A stretch of DNA of 64,000 nucleotides from Copromyces sp. CBS 386.78 (Eukaryota; Ascomycota; Sordariomycetes; Sordariales; Sordariaceae), in assembly GCA_030685235.1 (NCBI GenBank), contig MU839110.1, forward strand, positions 353,260 through 417,259, read 5' to 3'. Position 1 is the stretch's first letter, and every line of letters begins with the position of its first letter. The notes under the pieces are model-generated. The model saw nothing but the letters and a program-made list of their open reading frames with translations. It was not told the origin of the DNA and searched no databases. Below are positions 46,794 through 58,221 of the stretch, in pieces. Made by a program: the position numbers and the translations under genes.

Positions 46794-48277
46794 TCAAGCA
46801 TTGTAAGGATCCTCCCACAGCCCTTCATAAGGTCCCTGTTCCACATTCGAGCAGTCCTGGCCACCCCGACGACCCATGTCCTCCTCAAGCTTCTTCACCG
46901 CTTTCTCCAAATTCTCCAGCATGCCCACGAGCGAGTCGCACAACGCCGGAACAGGACTCTTCTTCACGAGCAGACACACCACCTTCCCCACGCGCTTTAC
47001 GTGTCCAGCCTTGGTAAGTACGACTGCGATATCTTTCTTCACACTCTCCTCCTTGGCTTCCAACCCGCTCCTTCTCCTCGGCTTCTCTGGTACGACGCGC
47101 CAGGTTTTGGGCTCGGACGTGGAGCTGACCCGTCTCCGAGTTGCGGCGAGCAACGAGGTCCCTCAGCCGGCTGCACTCAAGCTCGAGCTCGGCATATGTC
47201 ATCTTGTCGGACATTGGGCCAGAAGTGTTGTCGGCAGCGGCTTTGGCTTTGCTCTTGTCCTGAATCCCCTCTTTCTTCTCCTTGATCTTAACGTTGGGCA
47301 CTCGCGTGCTTTGAGTTTGGGCCTCGACTTTGGCGAGGGTATCGTCGATTGATGCAAATTCGAGCGTCCGGGCTGTGACCTGCCCCTGCTCTTTGACTTT
47401 CGTGTTGAGCAGTTCGTGCTGCTTTGCAGTTGCTCTTCCAGTGAGTCGTTCTGCTCCTCGAGTTTCGTGATCTTGTTGGAGAGTTTGACATTCTCCTCAG
47501 CATTGTCATATTGGAACTTCTTCAGTTCAGACGCTAGAGCTTGCAGATGCGCTCTTTCCGCCTCAAGCTGGGCGGCACTCTCCTTCTTGGCCTGCCGCAG
47601 CTCGGCTTCCAAACCCGCAACCCTGCTCGCCATCGTCTGCTCCGTGACTTCCCTGGCAATCTCGGCTTGCTCGACCTCTTCCTTCAGGCCTTTGATCACG
47701 TCGTTGTATGCGACCGCAATCGTGTTTCTCTCATCCAAGGCCTGTTTGAGCTCTTGGGTCTCCTTGTTCAGCTTCTCGTATTTCCTCCTGAGATGCTGGA
47801 CTCGGCTTCAGCTTCCACCAGACGCAACTTGGTGAGCTCAGCGGTGCGTGCTGATTCGTCAACGTGGACTGAGAAACAGGATTGTGGGTTAGCGATCAGT
47901 GGACATTTGAATCCCTCATGTGTTTGAGTGTTTAATCACTTCCACTTTCGGAGGTCAGGAAACTTACTGTACTTATTCCATATGTGGCAGTCAACAAAGA
48001 ACTCTCTGAAGTCCCTCACATACTCTGGGTAAATCCCACCAAGATATTGGCGAGGCGAGATCATCGACCCCCAGTAGTATTGCATGACCCTTACTTCTGT
48101 CTCAAATCTTTGTCGTGACACTTCCATGTGACCGAGTTGTACATGTAGGAAGAGTGTGTCGCGGTCCGGCTGGTATACCCTCGCGGGGACATAAACCTGT
48201 GGCGGCATCTGCGGTTGCCCCGGTTGTTCTTCCGCCGTATAGGGCGGGGGAGGAACTCCAGTAACTTCGTCAGCCAT
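46794..48277 (-). pseudogene. Coiled-coil gene with three frame breaks
   Basis: Exon 1 (48277-47968) encodes MADEVTGVPPPPY to CHIWNKY with an intact frame; a 99 bp intron (47869-47967; donor GTAAGT, branch GCTAAC, acceptor TTCTCAG) follows in phase 1. Exon 2 encodes one continuous coiled-coil only if the frame changes three times: near 47790, near 47425 (an AAA run), and near 47063. The three frames in turn carry KYEKLNKETQELK, then HELLNTKVKEQ to LARRTREAEEKE, then LEAKEESVKKDI to GLWEDPYNA before TGA at 46794. Without the changes the protein ends early (TGA shortly after 47790). Real decay and assembly indels both explain this. Family unknown; architecture matches the two other coiled-coil genes. 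Confidence 0.6.
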
Positions 48278-49683
48278 CGTGATATGTGGTCGTTGCTGGT
48301 TATTGACAATAATAGAGAAGGAGTTAAAGAACAAGAAGAGGTTGAAGAAGGAGAGTTTGAAACAGGAATGGTAGATGAGGAGGAAGATTATCCGGTCAAG
48401 TTGAGAATCAACTTGAAAGAAGAAAACCGAGCTTGGCTATTGAGAAAAGAAACGGAGTAAGTTACCGTCACGGTCATTTGAGAATACCCCGCGTCAGAAA
48501 GCAGGCGGACTATTGTGACCTAAAAGGCCGTCTTCATCTGAAGTATGAAACGCGTGAGTTGAGATAAGGGGGCACTTCGGAGAGAGCATTGCCTGCTCGA
48601 GTTGTAGATCAACGCGCGTGTTCTCACCAGACCATATTGCGACATTCATCTGAGCACCAGAAATTTAAGCTGAAATGAATAGATCGCATTCTATTGTTGT
48701 CCAATCTCGTGGGATGATATTCTGTGGTTGAATATCCCATATCTGCATGCACGTTCAACGGGACAACAAGATGGAGGTACTACCTCTATAGTTTGACTCT
48801 TGAGCAAAACAACAGCCGTCAAGAAGACCGCCCCCAAGAAGAGAAAAATAACCAAGAGGGCCAAAGGCCAAAGGCAGCTTAAAATTCGAGTCTCCAGCCG
48901 AGATATTAGTTTTCGACGAGTCTCGGGGCTCTTTTTCATCAAACGGGAGTTTGGTCTTCCAAGATTCACATAAAGTGATCACGACTTTGGAGGTCAAGGC
49001 TCCCTCCTGCTTCACGTGCAGCCCTAGCTGTTATCTCAAGGGTCCAGGCTACCGTGTGCTTGTAACAAGGAACCAAACTCGTCCGCTCTGTTTGCTTGCA
49101 ACATATCCGCCATCTGTCCGAGATAAGACGCAAGTACTAGATCATATGACGCTGACTGTAATCCGATCTAGGTGTTTGCCGTGTACATCGAAGCATATCG
49201 CGCGTCCGTTGGTGCCTTTTGAGTGTCAGAAATGGTGTGAAGCAAAAGGTAACCAGACGTGTATCCTACTGCCCAGAAGTATGACGATTCCTCAGTAAAG
49301 TACCTCGCGCTTCTCAGGCCATAGTGCCCTGAGTGTAGACAACTTGTACTCCTCTTTATCAGACGAAGGGCGGTGAGTGGCAGGGCTATCATACCGTATA
49401 TGTCTGGTACCTTCTACGCGTACCTGCCGCCTGGCGATAACCATTCTTCTACTCCCGTCCTCGCCCCTCCTGTGATTTCACCGTGGGTCCCTCCATGGCT
49501 GGCACCGGCTGTCAAAGCTCTCTGCCAGCCCTTCTTGAAATTCTTGCCAGTTACCCCCTCCCTACGGTACAGGTATAAAATCTTCTCCTTCACCCCCGCC
49601 CTTGTACATCTTCTTTTCTTTTCTCCCCTCTCTTCTTTCACTCAAAGCCATCTGTCACTTCCTACCACCACAAGCAAACCAAG
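48278..49683. other. Divergent intergenic region
   Basis: No supported gene in about 1.4 kb. Promoters of the frameshifted coiled-coil gene (left) and the small gene at 49684 (right) should be here. Confidence 0.5.
49574..49580 (+). promoter_or_regulatory. TATA box of small gene 1
   Basis: TATAAAA 104-110 bp upstream of the ATG at 49684, followed by a CT-rich leader. Confidence 0.55.
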
Positions 49684-50170
49684 ATGCCTGTCCGTCGCCC
49701 TGGCAATCCTCACCCGGTCCGCGAGCCGTAAGTAAGCCCTTCGCCTCGAAGCTCAATCACTCAAGCGCTTCGTCCCCGCTCACTCTGTGTTTCCCCTGCA
49801 GAACCCTTCGCTCGGTCTTCTGGGACCTCAGCCGGCTGGCCATCAACACCTATGTGGGATACTTCGGGTGAGTTCACATCGCAGAATGCCCCCACCCATC
49901 TCGTCGCACAGCCAGATCGCTAACCACCCAAGTCTTATAGTGCACACGAAGAGTACCTAGAGTGCTTCGACGAGGCATTCCAGGACTGGTGTCGCGGGGC
50001 CGGCATCGACCCAGACACTCCATTTCGCCGCAACGGCAGGATCCTGCCCATTCCGCTGGATAGGTACGTGGCCGATATATCTCATCGCTTTCTTTCTGAA
50101 CACAGAGTGATTTACACTTCACCTCGTATCATGTCGCTGACCTTTTGTCGTTTGAGATAGCAACCTCTAA
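49684..50170 (+). CDS. Small four-exon protein (80 aa), paralog of the gene at 51509
   Basis: Exons 49684-49727, 49802-49867, 49941-50063 and 50161-50170, with introns of 74, 73 and 97 bp (donors GTAAGT, GTGAGT, GTACGT; acceptors CTGCAG, TTATAG, GAGATAG), all in phase 2. The product starts MPVRRPGNPHP, contains TLRSVFWDLSRL and the core CFDEAFQDWCRGAGIDPDTP, and ends PIPLDSNL. There is no signal peptide and no family I know. The core matches the gene at 51509 (WAEYCLKAGIDRDTP), as does the position of the first intron (a Pro codon split after two bases, then Thr-Leu/Ile-Arg). Each ORF piece is short, so automated callers could miss it. A TATA box at 49574 supports transcription. Confidence 0.7.
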
Positions 50171-51508
50171 GCGCACACCTTTTCCGCACGGAGCAGCAGG
50201 CATTCATGGACGATCGGGAGGCCAACGAACTCAATGGCCTCCCGATCGTCCACGCCTAAACCAAAAGCATACGAGCCTTCGCTTGACGAAGATCGTGATC
50301 GTGGGGGATACAACAACTCGTACAACAACCTGCCACAACCGCATGACCGAAGCTGATTAGGAGTGGTCGTACCAGAATGGGAGACAAAAAGAGAAACAGA
50401 AAACATCCAACACCTGGGATTCGCTGGTCGTCACCGACTCAACTACTAGTCAGGCGATAAAGAGATGGCCTAGATCGGTAGACAAAATATAGGGCGTCTT
50501 CTCAACTTGCTGCGTGTGCCTTGCCACTTGTGATATTATGAAGTGTATTTTCGATGGAGTGTGAACACGAAGCAAAAGTTTTACTATTACCGTCGCCAAC
50601 GATAACGTGTTTGTGGTCAAAGGAAGGGTAGGCTCTGTCTGCATGACATAATTCGGCCGTCAACGTGTTGGTCGAGTGACCTGACTAGGTTCTCGGACCT
50701 CTAAGGCTTTACTCACAGCAGGCGATGATACCAAGGCAACATAAATGATCAGAGGGGTGGTGTAGTTCTTGTTTGGCTCGATGTGCTTTGAAAGGGGGCA
50801 TTTCTCCTTGTGTTTCTTTCCTCAAGCCCTGTTGATAAAGGTCTTGGCTCTTTCTGGGAGATAAGTGTGGGGAGTTTGCACCTGCTTGAGCCTTGAGGGC
50901 ATACCATTGATGACGCAAATGGGATTTGGCTGGCACCAAGTAGTTGATAAGAGTCTTGGGGAATGGAGCAAGGTCTTGAAGTTGGGAAGTTCTGGCCAAC
51001 TAGCCAGGGTGGTGAAAATTGTGATATCCAGGTTGTCATCTTCAGGTTCACTATGCCGCTATTCACTTTGAAGCGTTTCAATAAGGTACCTAACCATGGA
51101 AGTCTTGCACGACAGAGAGAGGGTTCAACATAAATAGGACGAAGAAGCACCATGTGTCACTGGACATATAGCGTTCAGATTCAAGATTGACAAAGGTATT
51201 GGGGACATTCACCTTTTAGAGCTTACTAGCGTCACCCTTATTGCCCTTTCCAAGTCCTTTTGCCCATCCAAAAATATTCCTCGATTCCCGCGCTCTTCGT
51301 GTGAGGTTGCACCCCGTCCTTCCCCTCGCTCAAGCGGTCCCAGGCTCCCAGGATGGAACACTGCCTTTGAGGCGCGTCGTCTTGTCGACAATTTCGCTTC
51401 GCCTTGGCATACTTTGCGACCTTCTTTCTTTCCAGTCGTTCGTCTTTATAATCGTTATTGTTCAAGACTTTGGTCAATGGCCACACGTCCACAGATGTAA
51501 TCAACAAG
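50171..51508. other. Intergenic region with a 5S rRNA fragment
   Basis: No protein gene is supported. It contains a 3'-half 5S copy (separate entry) and ordinary sequence. It separates the two small paralogs. Confidence 0.5.
50404..50451 (-). pseudogene. Truncated 5S rRNA gene (3' portion only)
   Basis: About 48 bp match the last ~48 nt of the complete 5S gene at 54356-54474 with three differences (for example GAGTCGG for GGGTCGG). The 5' portion is replaced by unrelated sequence, so the internal promoter is incomplete and the copy is presumably silent. 5S pseudogenes of this truncated kind are known in Neurospora. Confidence 0.8.
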
Positions 51509-52129
51509 ATGGATCCAACCAAGAATGTCCATCCAAAGAGCGGGATGTCGGCCCCGTGGGTTCCCTTCTAGCCACTTGGCTAGGTCGTAGTCTTCTGGTT
51601 CCACCCCTTTGCTAACCCTGCTCACGCCGCAGTACAATCCGTTTGGAGCTTGCCAAGATTGTTAAGAAGGCCGTCGAGGAAGAGATTGGTCAAGGCAGGG
51701 CTGTTAGGTTCGTGGCCTGATGTAAGGACTTCCCATCATAACAACCGACACTGACCCGGAGTTCGTCTCAGTTCGTCTGTCCTCGCTCGTATGTTGAGCA
51801 ATGCCGACAAAGCCTGGGCAGAATATTGCCTCAAAGCCGGCATAGACCGGGACACCCCCTTGGGCACCCCTCTTCTTCCTGATGACGGATCGGGCGAGGA
51901 GTATGACCGTGCTGGATGTGAGTAATAGTTGGTGTTGGCGGAAGCTTTGACGATATAGCCTCCTAACCCTTCGTCCCTTCTTACAGGGTGCTGCTTGCCC
52001 AAAAACCGGCCGGTCGTCTGCCAGCACGGCAGATACTATCCGCTGTCACAGCAACCCAAGACGAGGGAAGCCACGAAGCCGGCACTGGACACCTGGCCGC
52101 AACCGTACGCAAGATGTAGGCACTCCTAG
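51509..52129 (+). CDS. Small four-exon protein (136 aa), paralog of the gene at 49684
   Basis: Exons 51509-51555, 51633-51707, 51772-51917 and 51987-52129; introns of 77, 64 and 69 bp (donors GTGGGT, GTTCGT, GTGAGT; acceptors GCCGCAG, GTCTCAG, TTACAG; branch CTAACC/CTGACC in all). The product starts MDPTKNVHPKSG, then PTIRLELAKIVKKAVEEE, then the core NADKAWAEYCLKAGIDRDTP, and extends with a Cys-containing tail (GWCCLPKNRP, YARCRHS) absent from the shorter paralog. Intron phases are 2, 2 and 1 against 2, 2 and 2 in the paralog. The second donor (GTTCGT) is unusual but the frame demands it. No family is recognised and no signal peptide is seen. Confidence 0.65.
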
Positions 52130-53090
52130 ACACCACGGACAGCTCCAAGTAGTGAAGTCTTGAGCTGACAGGCGTCAAATCCGTAGTTACCTTGACCGGC
52201 AACATGACCAAAGTGCAACGAGGCCCAATGCCCGGGACCAATGATGCGCCTTTTGCGATAAGTCGTTGCGCCGTTGAGCAAGCATAAGAGAACGCGAGTG
52301 TTGTCCCTGGAGAACATTCAATGACACCGGAATGGTATCGGAAAGCAGCGCTGAAGGCAGAAGGCTGGATGGTTTTGTTGCTGCTGTCGCTTGACGGATC
52401 TCCTGGTGTTTGCTGCCATCGGCGGCCCGGCTTGACGGAATTGCTTTGAGTGCTTCGGGGTCATATCATGCGGAGGACGGCCTGAATAGTTCCATTTCAT
52501 GTCGGAAGGGTATCGAGAGAGGCTCAAGGTTCACGAGTTCGTCGTCGGTTGCCTTGGTGGTCACGGCCGTTGTACATGTCCATGATGTCGTTCCATTGCC
52601 CTTTGCTGTCGACATTTTCTCGTTTGCCCTTCATCAAGGGAGTGATGTTGCGTCGTCTTAGTTCATCGATTCAGGTTTTGGGTACAAGATTCCGATATTG
52701 TCGGATGATGATTTATGCGCATCCTTGGGCACCCTGTAGAAGGTGATGGTTGATGTTGATGAAGAAGAGAGGAGAAGAAGAAAGTCAAGAAGGTTACCGA
52801 CGTCAAAAGTGGGCCTCTCACGTGAAGATATCGCACCATCGATAACTTTATTTCACGCTTCCCGCGGGGGGGTTTCAGGGGCCGCAGTCCACCGGCACCC
52901 ACTAAAACCCACTCACTAGAACCCCTCTTCGTTCCGGGGACTGCAGCAAAATTTCGGCTGCTCTCACGTCATTGGGTCCGGTGAATTACTCACACCACAT
53001 CATCTTCCTCACTCCTTCACTTCTCATTCTCACTTTTTGGAGATCCGATCCGGAACAAAAAGAATCGACAATTCAGTCACTTCGCCCGCC
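52130..53090. other. Intergenic region, promoter of GAR transformylase gene
   Basis: No gene supported; an AAG/GAA-rich stretch lies at 52760-52790. Confidence 0.5.
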
Positions 53091-53855
53091 ATGTCCTCCC
53101 CCGCAGAGTGTCGCATCCTCGTCTTCGCCTCCGGCAACGGTTCCAACTTCCAGGCGCTCGTCGACGCCCTGGCCGCCGGCAACATCCCCGACGCGCGCAT
53201 TACCCGCCTGATCGTGAACAGGGGGAAAGCCTACGCGACGACGCGCGCCGAGAAGGCCGGGATCCCCTGGGAGTATTTCAACCTCATCTCCAACGGCTTC
53301 CAGGCGCGCGGCGAGACGGACCCGGAAAGGCTGCAGGAGGCGCGCAACAAGTACGATGCCGCGCTGGCCGAGAAGGTGCTCGCGCTGGATGAGAAGACGG
53401 AAAGGCCGCATCTGATCGTGCTGGCGGGCTGGATGTATATCTTTGGCAAGCACTTTTTGGCGCCCATTGCCGAGAAGGGGATCAGGGTTATTAACTTGCA
53501 TCCCGCGCTTCCTGGTAGGTGGTTTGGCATCGGCTGAGGGGCTACGGGATGGAGTGCGCTGACATTCATGCGCTCCGAACTAGGCAAGTACGACGGTACA
53601 CACGCCATTGAAAGGGCGTACGCCGACTTCCAGGCTGGAAAGCTGGAGAACAACAAGACCGGCATCATGGTGCATTACGTTATCGAGGCCGTTGACCAGG
53701 GTGCGCCCGTCCTTGTGCGCGAGATCGAATGCCAGGAGGGTGAGAGTTTGGAGCAGCTTGAGGAGAGGATACACTCTCACGAGCATTCTCTCATCGTTGA
53801 GGCTACTGCCAAGATTGCCGGCGAGATCATCGCCTCTCAGCAGGCCCAACAATGA
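53091..53855 (+). CDS. Phosphoribosylglycinamide formyltransferase (GAR transformylase)
   Basis: Third step of purine synthesis: transfers a formyl group from 10-formyl-tetrahydrofolate to GAR, in the cytosol. Exons 53091-53514 and 53584-53855 flank a 69 bp intron (donor GTAGGT, branch CTGAC, acceptor ACTAG) and encode 231 residues, the usual length of monofunctional fungal enzymes (yeast Ade8 type). Visible motifs are the substrate loop ASGNGSNFQAL, and catalytic Asn135 and His137 in INLHPALPGKYDGTHA, with Asp179 in EAVDQGAPV. The intron splits Gly142 inside the catalytic motif and splicing restores it exactly. The start ATG (CGCCATGTC) gives the expected N-terminal strand ECRILVFASG. Confidence 0.95.
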
Positions 53856-54355
53856 GTAGTCCTAGGAGCCGAAAACGGGGGTTTGGTACAGCGATGATGA
53901 TGAAAAAACGACAAGCTTAAAGAAACAAAAGAAACAGGACACAAGACGAGGTACTGGGCCTTATTCAACATCACAGGTTCAGCAGGATAAGTATGCAAAA
54001 CAACAGGGTAAGAAAGGTGTCAAACGGAAAAGGATTAGGCTTGCGGCGGGTCGTAAACAGAGCAAGGGGCTTCATGCATTTCAACACCAATACAGCTAGA
54101 ACAGGGCACGGGGAAAACAGCGTGGTGAGACGACCTACGCTTCCAAAGCTTCCTTTGAAGATCAGAACAGAGAGGCCCGTTCAAGATGAAGGCCGTTCCT
54201 TTTCAGCCGTGTTCAGGATCGTGGGATAAAAAACCATAGCATCCATGTCGCGATGGATGAGCGATAAGTCACAAGAGCGCAGGGATGGCTAGTCGAGCTG
54301 GGCGAGGTGAGCAAGGTGGGCAAGGTGGGCAAGGTGGGCAAAAATCACAAAACAA
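53856..54355. other. Intergenic region with short tandem repeat
   Basis: No gene. A 10-bp unit GCAAGGTGGG is repeated about three to four times at 54302-54340, just downstream (3') of the 5S gene's end on the minus strand. Confidence 0.6.
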
Positions 54356-54474
54356 ACATACAACACCAGGGATTCGCTGGTCGTCACCGACCCAACTACT
54401 AGTCTGGCCCTCACTGGCTTATCTATGGGAGAGCGGACGGGATCCCGAGTTTTCCAGTGGGTATGGTCGTATGT
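54356..54474 (-). rRNA. 5S ribosomal RNA
   Basis: A 119-nt gene starting ACATACGACCATACCCACTG and ending CCCTGGTGTTGTATGT, with the 5' and 3' ends complementary (ACATACGACC / GGTGTTGTATGT) as required for helix I. The internal control region (around GATAAGCCAGTGAGGGCC to GGTCGGTGACGACC) is intact. A T-rich run (TTTGTTTTGTGATTTTT) follows as Pol III terminator. The sequence agrees with what I recall of the major Neurospora 5S type, and dispersed single genes are the rule in that genus. Confidence 0.95.
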
Positions 54475-54675
54475 GATGGTTTTTGAGCGAGGAAAGAGCT
54501 TAAGTGTATGCGTTTGACAGGGACTGTCAGGGAGCAAAATGTTTGTTGTCATTGAGATGCCTTCATTGTGGGTCCCGCGCAACACCCCCTTTTTCTTCGT
54601 AAACAAGGCCAGGACCAACCAACGGTATCGTACAGTCACTTCCGAACCCAAGTTGGCCTCAAGAACACGGGACCC

Positions 54676-57011
54676 CTAGCCAATATGAGGCACATACCGG
54701 GACCAGTTAGGTACCAGATATGCAGAGTCCGGAAGATGAGCAAGGTTGATGAAGCAAACCACCACCAAGTAAAGCCGAGTCAAAGTGTAGAAGAGAAGAA
54801 GCAAAATGACACTGGTGTCGAATATGACCTTGTAAACAAAGAAGAGGATGAGAAGCAAAATGTATGCGACATGTGCCAGTCCCTTGATCATATCTTGATC
54901 AAAGCCTTCCCAGGGCTGTGGCAACAGTCGAACAACCTTGCGTATGGGAATAATCCACATGACCCATGATATCAACTGGGAGATCCAGTCCTCGGGCTTG
55001 GCGTTCGCTTGCATGTTTTGAAGGACGGTGTGTATCTCGGTGATCCTCCCAAACGGATCCTGCCAGAACGGGGGAAACACGATCCATGAGGCGACAAGGA
55101 AGACAGGAATGATGGAGGCCGTTATGGTTAGGCTGGACACTCTCCACAGCGTCTTCTCAATCTCGGTGAAGAAAGGTGCATTCCAGGCAACGCAATGGAG
55201 TCCGCCATAGATTAACCCGAAGATGCTGAAGCCCAAACAAAACCCGAAGCGTGTGCCGGGTTCTCCAAACCGAGGGAAGTTCCCAATGCGATCCTTCAGG
55301 AGGTTGGGAGGGACAGTATCGAAATCATGATAGAGAAGTGAGAGTTGCCACCGTCGGACGTCAGAGTGAAGAACTTGGACATAAGGAACAAGTCGACCAA
55401 GCTCCTCCAACCGTTCCTCCGGAGTTGCATAGTCGATAGGCCTGTCAAAGAATGCGGCTCCACGTAATTTGATATGGTCCCATTCGTTACTGTGGCTCAT
55501 GTCGGAAGCGATTCGTTCTTTGGCTTCCGCAGGTGTCTTTTGTACAAGGTACAGCAGGTCTTCGGATTTGTCCACCTTCAGGAAAAGAGGCTCTTTGGAA
55601 GTTCTGTCAAGTTTAGCCACCAGTCAGCAGTCGTTTATCAAAAACAACCTCCAATGATCAAAGCGTTTGGGCAAACTTACTTGTGCCTGTTTGAGAAATG
55701 GTAGCCGACAGGTGTGTAAACAAGGTCTTCGAAAGCCCCCCGACGAGCAATGAGCATACCGAACTTCCTCTCGACTGGCCCCTTTCGGTTGATATTGATC
55801 CTGTGCTCAAGCTCCTCGGTTCCTTTCTCAACAGGAAACACAAGACTGTGCACATACTTGTGGAGGTGAGCTGATTCTGATACTCTGTTGTCCAGCTTGC
55901 TCTTGGTGCACATAGTGGCGAGAACCTTCGCCTCCACGCTTATACCCTCGGTGTCGAACGGTATTTTCTCTGGCTCGTCAATGCTTAGTGGCTTATTCCA
56001 CCACAAGCCGTATATGATCAATGTGCACACTGCATGTCCGAAGGTGTTTAGTTCCAGCAGACTTATCGCTAGGCCCTGTGCAAACCGAGTGAAGCATTGG
56101 GCGCAGAACCACGACGCTACCACATGGTTGTGTATTGTTAACATTCATTCCGATCATGATTAGTCTCTTTTTTAGCGGGAATAGTGCACTTACCTTGCAA
56201 GCAAACTAATGCCTTGGCTAGGGTATTTCCTTTGCTCTTGTCCTGGATATGCACGAGCGATGGCTTGGGAATCAGGGAGTCCAGACCTTTATCCTTGAAG
56301 AAAATCAGGGCTTCCGGAACTAACGTTACCCGTGTGCGCCGTTTCCCATTGGATTTCAAAGGGAGGAAGGACTGTATCTCCGCCTTGTCGTCGCTTCCGG
56401 GTTGGTCCTTCATTTCGACAACGAAGCCGCCCATGACTGCCAGGAAGCTGTGCATCATGGTCCATCTGGGGGTGGGGGAGGTCTATGTCAAGATGTTAGC
56501 TCATGGCAACGTCTGTTGGCTTGTGTAATTCAGCATACTTCCACGTTCATTGCGCTCTTGCGACGCCTGAAGCAAGATGTCATGTGTCTCCAAAACCTCT
56601 TACTTTTTGCCTTCCATCGTGAAGAGAGGCCACAAATCTCATTGAGTGGGTTCCGGTTAATGGCTTTGGTAAGGTTCTTTGCCTGTGTGTATTGCTGAAA
56701 CGCAGTGAAGGCAATCTTTTACCGTTCAAATTGTTAGTATAGAACAGGCTATAAGAAGGGGGGGAACATTTTACCAGCTCTGGGCAGACAAGGCCCATTA
56801 TCATCCATCCAGTCTTGCGTACGAACTGTCTCATGCCGCTCTCATTGTGGCCAGGGACGTTAAAATGGAGTGAAGTCCATACACAAAGACCGAGAGTTAG
56901 GAAACATGCTGAGAAGATGGCGAACGTTCCTCGGCGATCGGGCTCTGCTTCGAAGCGAGGGTCAGCTGGGCCGGTGAAAGCACTGCCGAAGATTCCGGAG
57001 TGAAACATCAT
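54676..57011 (-). CDS. Five-exon polytopic membrane protein of a fungal-specific family
   Basis: A 681-residue product. Exons: 57011-56775, 56694-56539, 56482-56194, 56116-55681, 55603-54676; introns of 80, 56, 77 and 77 bp. Joins are PEL|QYTQAK, MNVE|TSPTPRW, CLQ|ASWFCAQ and NRHK|TSKEPL, all in frame. For intron 2 the acceptor GACATAG is chosen; the nearby CCCCAG would shift the frame. The N-terminus has GTFAIFSACFLTLGLCVWTS, and exon 3 WTMMHSFLAVMGGFV, which I recognise as the pattern of a fungal family of uncharacterised membrane proteins. At least seven hydrophobic helices are visible, four near the C-terminus. Function unknown. The double ATG at 57011/57008 allows either start. Confidence 0.82.
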
Positions 57012-58221
57012 AGATGAGGTGAACAGAGGGAATATGGAAGAATTGAAAGCGTGAGGGAAGGGGAGCCCCGGGCGGTAGGGATATCGGGTGAGGATCGGTG
57101 GGAACTGGAGGTGCCCGAGGAGGACGAAGCTCACAATATATGTGCGAGAAGGCTCCCGCAAGCCTCTCATCGAACGGCTCTTGCTATTGCTTTCAAATGT
57201 TGTTACACAATCAAGGAGAGGCATCTAGCCCAGGCTGCCAAGCACACACAGTAGGGACCAGCCGCTGCGCTCTCTGCACCAGCGGCCTCAAAGTTGAACC
57301 CGCAAAACATCAACTTCATCACGTTAGCCGACGGCCCGGCCCCGAATAGCGGCCAACCAGGTTAGTTGGAAACGAAGGAGTATCAAAAACGCCCCTATGG
57401 TCGTGGACCTCGTCAGCTGGAGGTTGAAAGCCACCAAGACGGACTAACGTGTGGCTCCAGACCCCAGCAAACTCTTTTCGGTGTCGGCGAACCAATGAGG
57501 AACACTACTAGCCTGGGCATTCCCTTAGGAGTGAAGGCAGCTTGATCACAGCATGAGTGTACATGATGCATAGCGGTCCAAGACAGCTCACACCATATAA
57601 CTTGGACACCCCCTGCTGCGGAGGTCCATGGAAAGCAAAGACTGAAACTCCGGAATAACATGCTGCATTGGTGAACGACAAGGCGACCAATTGAAGGGAC
57701 GAGATATCTCTCGCCTAGCTCCGAGAATAAGCAGGTGGCTTGCAGGCACCTGGGCGCGTATCAGGCAAAGGGGGAGAAGCTGAGGCGAGGAGCAGAGCCT
57801 CGAATTGCTTGTACCATTTCGGTGGAGGCGAAGTGCTGGCTGCTGAGGTCAAGATAAAGATGTTGGCGTAGAAGGAAGAAAGGAAAGTAACAATGGAAAG
57901 CTGTCGTTGAAGGCAATATCGGGCGTTAAGCTTTCATGTCAATATCCACAGACCTCACGAGCTCCAGCCCACTGCGTTGACAGGATAAGCGCGGGTTACT
58001 CCTTCCATCTGATGTACATAGTAATGTAGTGTACACAAAGTGCGACATCAGAGACGGGAAGGAGCTACCCCCCTTCATGTCACACAACTTAGCCGAGAAA
58101 GAGCAACCATTCGTTCTTTCCCAACCGGGCGAAATGACTGGCATGGAATTGTTATGTCACTGTACTACCCCGCCCTCCTTCCCCAATCCAGGTACTGAGG
58201 TAGAGTCTCGACCGTAATCCA
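57012..58221. other. Divergent intergenic region
   Basis: No supported gene in about 1.2 kb. Promoters for both flanking genes are expected here. Confidence 0.5.

Noticed and set aside
56138..56490. Frame error between exons 2 and 3 of the five-exon membrane gene
   Set aside because: Using the acceptor GACATAG instead of CCCCAG restores the frame without any indel.
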